From contig CM032666.1 of assembly GCA_019095985.1 (NCBI GenBank), positions 55,468,465-55,532,464 on the forward strand: a DNA stretch of 64,000 nucleotides, read 5' to 3'. The DNA is from Streblospio benedicti (Eukaryota > Annelida > Polychaeta > Spionida > Spionidae). The translations under genes and the position numbers were made by a program. The stretch's first letter is position 1, and every line of letters starts with the position of its first letter. Shown piece by piece: positions 58,901 to 64,000 of the stretch. The notes under the pieces were generated by a model, which ran no database searches, had not been told where the DNA came from, and was given only the letters and a program-made list of their open reading frames with translations.

Positions 58901-60052
58901 AATGTAGAACAGAGAACAAAAGAAAAAGTTACGACACGTTCAGTGTATTTTATTTCACAAGTAAACCGTTCCTAGAAATTTGAAGAATTCATTTTAATAA
59001 TAGTTAATTATTGGATTTTTTTTCGAGGTTGTTTACTTTTGAGTGAATGACCTCGTTTCTGTGAACAAGATGCACGGATAGTCATCGAAATATTAGAGGT
59101 ATTTTAACATCCAATAATTAGCTATTGTTAAAATGAATTATTCAAATAAATAGTATCAAATACATAGCTAATGAACTTGTTTAATAAAACTGTTTCTGAA
59201 ATGAAATCGTGTGTGAAATTCCATCCTTTACTCAACAATTGCTCAATGTAAAAGACCCCAGGCATTTGAATGGTCATATACATAAAGATAAGATAAGATT
59301 TATTTCAGCTATAATATAGCCATNTTCAATGGAGATGTAAATACACTTTACAATTGAGGTTAAAAAAGGTTATATAAACTTCATTAAAATATCACAGCTA
59401 TGGTACTATGTGGGATCAAGTTAAATCTAAAACACTATACACATGTATTATAACTGTTATTCCTCCCAAAGAAAAACATCTGGATGCAAACCTTTTTCTC
59501 TATTAGAGAGAGACATCGTTTCTATGTTGTTCCAACATGTTTTTATTATGATTAGCATACATTTTGGCTCACAAAGTCATTGGAAGAAATGTAAACACTG
59601 AAATGTTTTGTTACCCACCCGTCCATCTTGTATTATGATAACATGGTGAACTGATTTACATCCTGAGGTAACATGACATTACTATTAAAACAGAACAAAT
59701 TATAAATTTAAAAAGGTACAAAATTTTATTGAAATCACAAATTTTCGCATCATCAATGATTCTTCCAAGTTTTTCACTTGAAGAAGCATCGATGATGCGA
59801 AAATTTGTGATTTAAATAAAATTTCGTACCTTTTAAATTTATAATCTGTTCTATTTTAATATTATATGGTACGAGCAGCTCCAAGAACTTTTTATACTAT
59901 GACATTACTATGACATTACTGTGGTCACTGTAGCCTATAAACATGGTAGATCTATATTTGCGACATCGTTGAATTTATTACCTGATGGTGTCATTGAGTT
60001 GGCTGTCGGCCAACTGGTTGATGAGAGAATCCTGCAGCGCCAGACGCTGCTC
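55941..60052 (-). CDS. Three 3' exons of an unrecognised conserved gene
   Basis: Minus-strand exons: 59982-60052 (EQRLALQDSLINQLADSQ, then LNDTI), 58474-58563 (YLELKEIFEHDARFCGG, then NNGKLRFVY) and 55941-56031 (RQWQLQLEVQKYQSILDRL to a stop at 55941-55943). All four splice sites are canonical (TTGCAG acceptor, CAG/GTAATA donor; TTTCAG acceptor, CAG/GTCGGT donor; TTACAG acceptor). Both introns are phase 2, so the frame is continuous. The exons are clearly richer in G and C than their introns. The sequence is helical and acidic-basic, without a domain I can name. Its reality is backed by the homologous frame at 63074-63684. Upstream exons are missing and may be hidden by the homopolymer block. 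The introns are filled with foldbacks and MITEs. Confidence 0.75.
56128..56281. mobile_element. Foldback in intron, AAAACAGAACAAATTAT ends
   Basis: Arms 56128-56199 and 56211-56281 are inverted. Related in sequence to the foldback at 59687-59857, including the outer flank TTGGAGNTGCTCGTACCAT, which appears there in reverse. The inner arm has GAAGATGTGAAAA, a weak form of the hairpin-GAAA pattern. Confidence 0.65.
56282..58014. other. Intron sequence; poly(A) tract and short direct repeat
   Basis: A run of about 20 A at 57810-57830 follows AATTTAAATAAAATA, and TTATTCTATTGTTTCTGTTA occurs on both sides of it (near 57758 and 57917). This could be a small retroposed insert on the plus strand. 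Otherwise AT-rich. Confidence 0.35.
58015..58262 (-). mobile_element. G-run MITE family, reverse copy
   Basis: The reverse complement of the 34906-35139 element: TTTTGTCACGCTC, AAAGTGGAACAGTG, a C-run, GTGGAAATGTCAAATGTG, then ATATTTATTCAAA and GCCATAAAATAATAT. Confidence 0.6.
58350..58450. mobile_element. G-run MITE family, partial copy beside an exon
   Basis: It contains a C-run, the perfect palindrome AAGTGGAACACTGTTCCACTT and the end GTGACAAAATGTACATC. It ends about 25 bp from the 58474-58563 exon, just inside the intron. Confidence 0.55.
58624..58927. mobile_element. Foldback with GGACACTGGTGGTGTCGAAAC arms, in intron
   Basis: Arms about 58624-58757 and 58792-58927 are inverted and nearly identical. 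Each arm has a GGACAC/GTGTC hairpin followed by GAAAC and then a TAAGTAAATA tail, the layout of hammerhead-bearing terminal repeats, although the first core strand is not intact (TTTGAAAA). Confidence 0.6.
59334..59334. other. Single ambiguous base
   Basis: One N within a copy of a short retroposon-like tail (AAGATAAGATAAGATTTATTTC). Confidence 0.95.
59687..59857. mobile_element. Foldback in intron, second AAAACAGAAC element
   Basis: The arms are inverted around AATGATTCTTCCAAG. The right arm reads TTGAAGAAGCATCGATGATG followed by CGAAAA, again the strand-hairpin-GAAA layout. The outer flank at 59858-59892 is the reverse of 56092-56127. Confidence 0.65.
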
Positions 60053-60340
60053 CTGCAACCAATCATAGGCCACGATACAAGATACAACCAATCACAGGAC
60101 ATGATACTATATTCCACATGTATTTATACGATCGCAACTCATGAAACAATTTGAAAAAAAAATATATTCATATTATATTATAAAATACATTTTATTCCAT
60201 TGTCATAGCGTCATTTATATTTGAATAGTACTAACATCAGCTATGATAAAATTTAGCTGCCTAAACGATTAAAAAAGTGTTTTTTGTTTTTTCTCTCAAA
60301 AATTCTATCAATTTGGTGTAGAGTAGATTGTTTCCATATC

Positions 60341-62240
60341 AATTTTAAAAAAAAATTTTTTTAAAAAAATTTTTTTTTGGGGGAAAAAATTTTAAAAAAA
60401 AAAAAAAATTTAAAATTTTTAAAAAAAAGGGTTTAAAAAAAAAAAAAAACCCTTTTTTTTTTAAATTCCCCAAAAAAGGGGGTTTTTTTTTAAAAAAATT
60501 CCCAAAAAAATTTTTTTTTTTTTTTAAAAAAAAGGAAAACTTTTTTAAAAAATTTTTTTAAAAAATTTCTTTAAAAAAAAAGGGAAAAAAAAAAAAATTA
60601 AAAAAATTTTTTTAAAAACGAAAAAAATTTTCCCTTTTTCCCCTTTTAAATTTTTTTTAAAAAAATTTTTTTAAATTTTTTAAAGTTTTTAAAAAGTTTT
60701 GTTTTTTTTTTTTCCCCCCCCCTTTTAACCTTTTTTTTTTCCCCCCCCCCCCAAAAAAAAAAACCCCCCCAAAAACCCCTTTCCCCCCAAAAAACCCCCC
60801 TTTTATTTTTTTTTTTTTTTTTTTTTTTTAAATAAAACAAAAATTTTTTTTGTTTTTTTAAAAAAAATTTTTTTTTAAAAATTTTTTTTAAAAAAAAGGG
60901 GGGTTTTTTTTTAAAAAATTTTTTTTTAAAATTTTAAAAAAATTTTAAAAAATTTTTTTTTTTTAAAAATTTTTAAATTTTTTTTTTTAAAAAAAAAATT
61001 TTTTTTTTAAAATAATTAAAAAATTTTTTGGGGGGTTTTTAAAATTTTAAAAAATTTTTTTTTTTCCCTTTTTTTTAAAAAAACTTTTTAAAATTTTTTT
61101 TAAAAAAAATTTTTTGGAATTTTTAAAAAAAAAACCTTTAATTTTTTAAAATTTAAAAAAAAATTTTTTTTTTAAAAAAAAAATTTTTTTTCCCCCCCCC
61201 CTTTTTTTTTGGGGCCCCCAAAAAACCCTTTAAACCTTTTTTTGGGGGGGTTTTAAAATTTTTTTTTTTTTTGGGGAAAAAAAAGGGAAAAAAAAAAACC
61301 CCCCAAAAAATTTTTAAAAAAAAAAAAAATTTTTTTTAAAAAAAAAAGGCCCCTTTTAAAATTAAAAAAAAAACCCAAAAAAAAAAAAAATTTTGGTTTT
61401 AATTTTCCCTGGTTTTTTTCTGTTTTTTTGGGGTTTTTTTTTTTTCCCCCCCCCCTTTTTTTTTAAAAAAAAAAATTTCCGGGGGAAAACCCCGGGGTTT
61501 TGGGGTTTTTTTAAAAACCCCCTTTAAAAAAAAAATTTTTTTCCCTTTTTAACTTTTTCCCCCGGGAAAAAAAGGGGGGGGGGTTTTTAAAAAAAGGGGG
61601 GGGGGAAAAATTTTTTTTTTCCCAAAAAATTTTAAAAAAAACCCAAAAAATTTTTTTTTAAAAAATTTAAAAAAAAATATTTTTAAAATTTTTTAATTTT
61701 TTTAAAATTAAAAAAATTTTTCCCCCTTTTTTTTGGTTTTTTCCAAAAGGAAAAAAAAAATTTTTTTTAAAAAAAAAAAAAAATTTTTAAAAATTATTAA
61801 ATTTAAAAAAAAAAAAAAATTTTTTTCCCCCCCCAAAAAATTTTTAAATTTCCAATTTAAAAAATTGGTTTTTCCCTTTTAAAATTTTGGGGGGGTTTTT
61901 TTCCCGTTTAAATTTTTAAAAAATTTTTTTTTTTTTTTTTAAAAAAAAAACCCAAAAAAAAAACCCCCTTTTTTTTAAAAAACCCCCCAAAAAAATTTTT
62001 TTTTTAAAGGGTTTTAAAAAAGTTTTTTTTACCCCAAAAATTTTTTTTTGGGGGGGGCCCCCCCGGGGGGGGTTTTGGGGCCCCCCAAAAAATTTTTTGG
62101 GAATTTTTTTTTTTTTTTTGGGGGGGGGAATTAAAAAAAAAAAAAAAACCCCTTTTTTTTGGGGGGGTTTTTGGGGGGTTCAAGTTTCAAAAAAAATTTT
62201 CCGGGGGTTTTTAAAAAAAAAAATTTTTTTTAAAAAAAAA
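60341..62240. other. Homopolymer-block sequence, probably not genomic
   Basis: For about 1.9 kb nearly every base lies in a run of three to fifteen identical bases, with A-, T-, C- and G-runs alternating and abrupt borders. No biological low-complexity class looks like this. It is most likely a failed long-read consensus. Open frames inside it (runs of K, F, G) are meaningless. Confidence 0.85.
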
Positions 62241-62243
62241 AGT

Positions 62244-62412
62244 GGGCCCACCACACCCAAAGATGGGGGATATACTATATTTACTATGTAAACCCAAAAA
62301 CCCAAAATTTTTTTGATTCCTTTTTTTTTTTTTAAAATTTTTCTATATGAGCAAAAATAGTGTTTGCATAGTAAATATAGTTATACCCGAATCTCTCATG
62401 ATGCTGGGGCCC
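62244..62412. repeat. Inverted repeat next to the homopolymer block
   Basis: GGGCCC and TATACTATATTTACTATGTA at the left are mirrored by CATAGTAAATATAGTTATAC and GGGCCC at the right. The loop again contains T-runs, so the same consensus problem may continue here. Confidence 0.6.
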
Positions 62413-63073
62413 ATGGTCCGGTCTACCATACTTAATTTCTAGTCTAAAACACACCATTTTTCATTTTACACCATGCAATCTCCATGAAGCAATTGTTGAC
62501 AGTTAATTGTAGATAGATTATAAAAATATGCATTTTATATTAATACTTATCTTTTTAAACCGCAAAGATATCCTACATTGACTGAAATATCCATATAATA
62601 TAATTGATTGTCAATATACATAATAAAATCATTCTAATGATCTGCAATATGCAGTAATAGTGGTGAGATACTGACTAAAAATCGTTGTGAAAATTAATGT
62701 ATCATTATAATCTTGACTAACATGCAAAAAAAAAGAACATTTACCACCATACAAATTTTATATTATTATATTATCATAATTTTGATTTTGATTACTGAGT
62801 ATTCAACACATTTACTTTATCAAAATAATAAAATAATATTGATAAACTATCACAGATAGCAAATTCAGAGAGCACATTTCAAAAGTGATCTTGAATTATC
62901 TTAACTAAAATACATTTTAAAACATATCAGTAAAGTAAAGTAAAGATTTCAAACCAGAGTACATTATGAAAGAAGGAATGTCCTGATGTTCCTCAATCAA
63001 AACTAACAATTCCAAAACACAAAACAAAACAATACCACCAATGTGTTTTGATATTGTTATCAATCCCCACCAA
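62413..63073. other. Non-coding spacer
   Basis: AT-rich. It would include the 3' UTR of the minus-strand gene at 63074. Nothing else recognised. Confidence 0.35.
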
Positions 63074-63684
63074 TTATCTTTCTACTTTCTTAAGTGCCTC
63101 AACAAGAATCCGAAATTTTTGTAATTCAAGCTGCAATGCCCAATTTTGTGCATAGAGAAAACGGAGTTTTCCATTAGTCTGTCTCGATGATCCACAAAAT
63201 TTCCAATCATTATCAAATATTTCTTTCAAATCCACATAGCTAATGACACCATTAAGAGAGCTGTTCGGCAAACGATTAATAAGTCTATCTTGAAGAACGA
63301 TTCTTTCTTGACGATTTTTGAAAAGGCTACATCTGATATCAAGAATCTCTTCAATAACATCTTCGTATAATCTTAACTCTCTTTTTTCGTTCAACATACA
63401 ATGCTCCTCCACATATTTGGCTGTTGCTTCAATAAGATCTTTCATCGGAGTTTGAGGTAAGGTTTGAGTTCCAACATCAGTGGAAGATGGAATCTTTGTC
63501 TGGGTTTCACTCTCTTGCGATGATGCAGATTTTTTCTTCCAAAATTCTAGTTTAGATTGGTTCTTTTCCCATAGTAGTTCCAAAGTCTCTTCTGACAATG
63601 ATCTTAGCTGATCGCGATATTCCTCTTGTGTTTTGTGCCTTTGATAAACTGAAAATTCACAAGGCAGTTTTCTGTAAAGTAATA
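63074..63684 (-). CDS. Intron-lacking paralogue of the 55.9-60.1 kb gene
   Basis: One open exon of about 204 codons, from an acceptor (TTTTTCAG) at 63685 to the stop at 63074. The frame runs through LLYRKLPCEFSVYQRHKTQE, SEETLELLWEKNQSKLEFW, a serine/threonine-rich part, then ERIVLQDRLINRLPNSS, YVDLKEIFDNDWKFCGSS and QNWALQLELQKFRILVEAL. The last 75 residues match the three exons of the neighbouring gene at 39 positions (about 52%, counted by eye) without gaps, yet none of its two introns, nor the acceptor before EQRLALQD, is present here. A 5' exon must exist upstream, beyond the window or above 63685. Likely a helical scaffold-type protein. No domain can be named. Open over its whole length, so probably functional. 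Confidence 0.75.
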
Positions 63685-63724
63685 CTGAAAAATAAATCTA
63701 TATCTACATAAAACTAAATGTAAA

Positions 63725-64000
63725 ATGGTTAATTTTATTAATAACAAAAGGTTTACAACCGAGAAGAAATCGCTTAATCTAGAAAGACAGAAACATAAGA
63801 AGAACTTGAAACTTATTGAGATTCTTATTGCTACGAGAAAGGTTACTAATTTTTTCTACACTTATTTTGAAGACTCAAAAACTTCATACACATGTAGAGG
63901 AAGTGCTCACATTATGGGCAGTTTTCCTAAACGTCCCACTTACTATGTAATTTCCTTCATAAAAAATGAATACATATATGATATTTTAACAGGTAATTAA
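63725..64000 (+). CDS. Possible 91-codon frame, unrecognised
   Basis: It opens at an ATG, is lysine- and tyrosine-rich (RQKHKKNLKLIEILIATRK) and stops at the window edge. It is divergent from the minus-strand gene. A chance frame in AT-rich DNA is quite possible. Confidence 0.2.
   Translation: MVNFINNKRFTTEKKSLNLERQKHKKNLKLIEILIATRKVTNFFYTYFEDSKTSYTCRGSAHIMGSFPKRPTYYVISFIKNEYIYDILTGN

Noticed and set aside
60646-62291. Lysine/phenylalanine/glycine-only frames
   Set aside because: Products of homopolymer runs in a failed consensus.

Overview
The window looks like nuclear DNA of a marine invertebrate, most likely a lophotrochozoan and probably a mollusc. The reasons are an AT-rich, gene-poor background, short exons with canonical GT-AG introns, a RING/coiled-coil TRIM gene with a propeller-like tail, a C2H2 zinc-finger gene, Penelope-type retroelement debris and many MITEs. 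The species cannot be fixed from the sequence. A 100-N gap at 5776-5875, homopolymer-associated frameshifts and a stretch of homopolymer blocks at 60341-62240 point to a noisy long-read assembly.

Layout. 0-7 kb: SINE-like and minisatellite repeats, then a tandem repeat cut by the gap. 7-24 kb: mostly non-coding, with small tandem arrays, an exact 400-bp PIF/Harbinger-type MITE (19048-19447) and a few clusters of transcription-factor-like sites. 24-28 kb: a promoter-like block, a TRIM 5' relic and a nearly complete but frame-interrupted TRIM gene (26049-27837). 28-36 kb: non-coding, with CRE and nuclear-receptor half-site clusters, two palindromes and a MITE with a G-run core. 37-44 kb: two tandem, partial copies of a Myb/SANT (trihelix-like) gene. 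In the first, a 205-bp MITE has landed inside the last coding exon. hAT-type MITEs follow. 45-54 kb: a 2.4-kb unit present as a direct tandem pair and an inverted third copy, enclosing a C2H2 zinc-finger gene (50249-51004, minus). A Penelope-like fragment with a 12-bp target duplication sits inside the inverted copy. 54-60 kb: a run of foldback palindromes, several carrying a hammerhead-ribozyme-like core, partly in the introns of a minus-strand gene whose last three exons are at 59982-60052, 58474-58563 and 55941-56031. 60.3-62.2 kb: homopolymer blocks. 63-63.7 kb: a minus-strand paralogue of that gene that lacks its three visible introns.

No operon-like cooperation is visible. The genes are independent loci, and what links them is repeat activity. 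The strongest observations are the intron-containing gene with its intron-lacking neighbour, the MITE inside a coding exon whose ends look like splice sites, and the hammerhead-like foldbacks.
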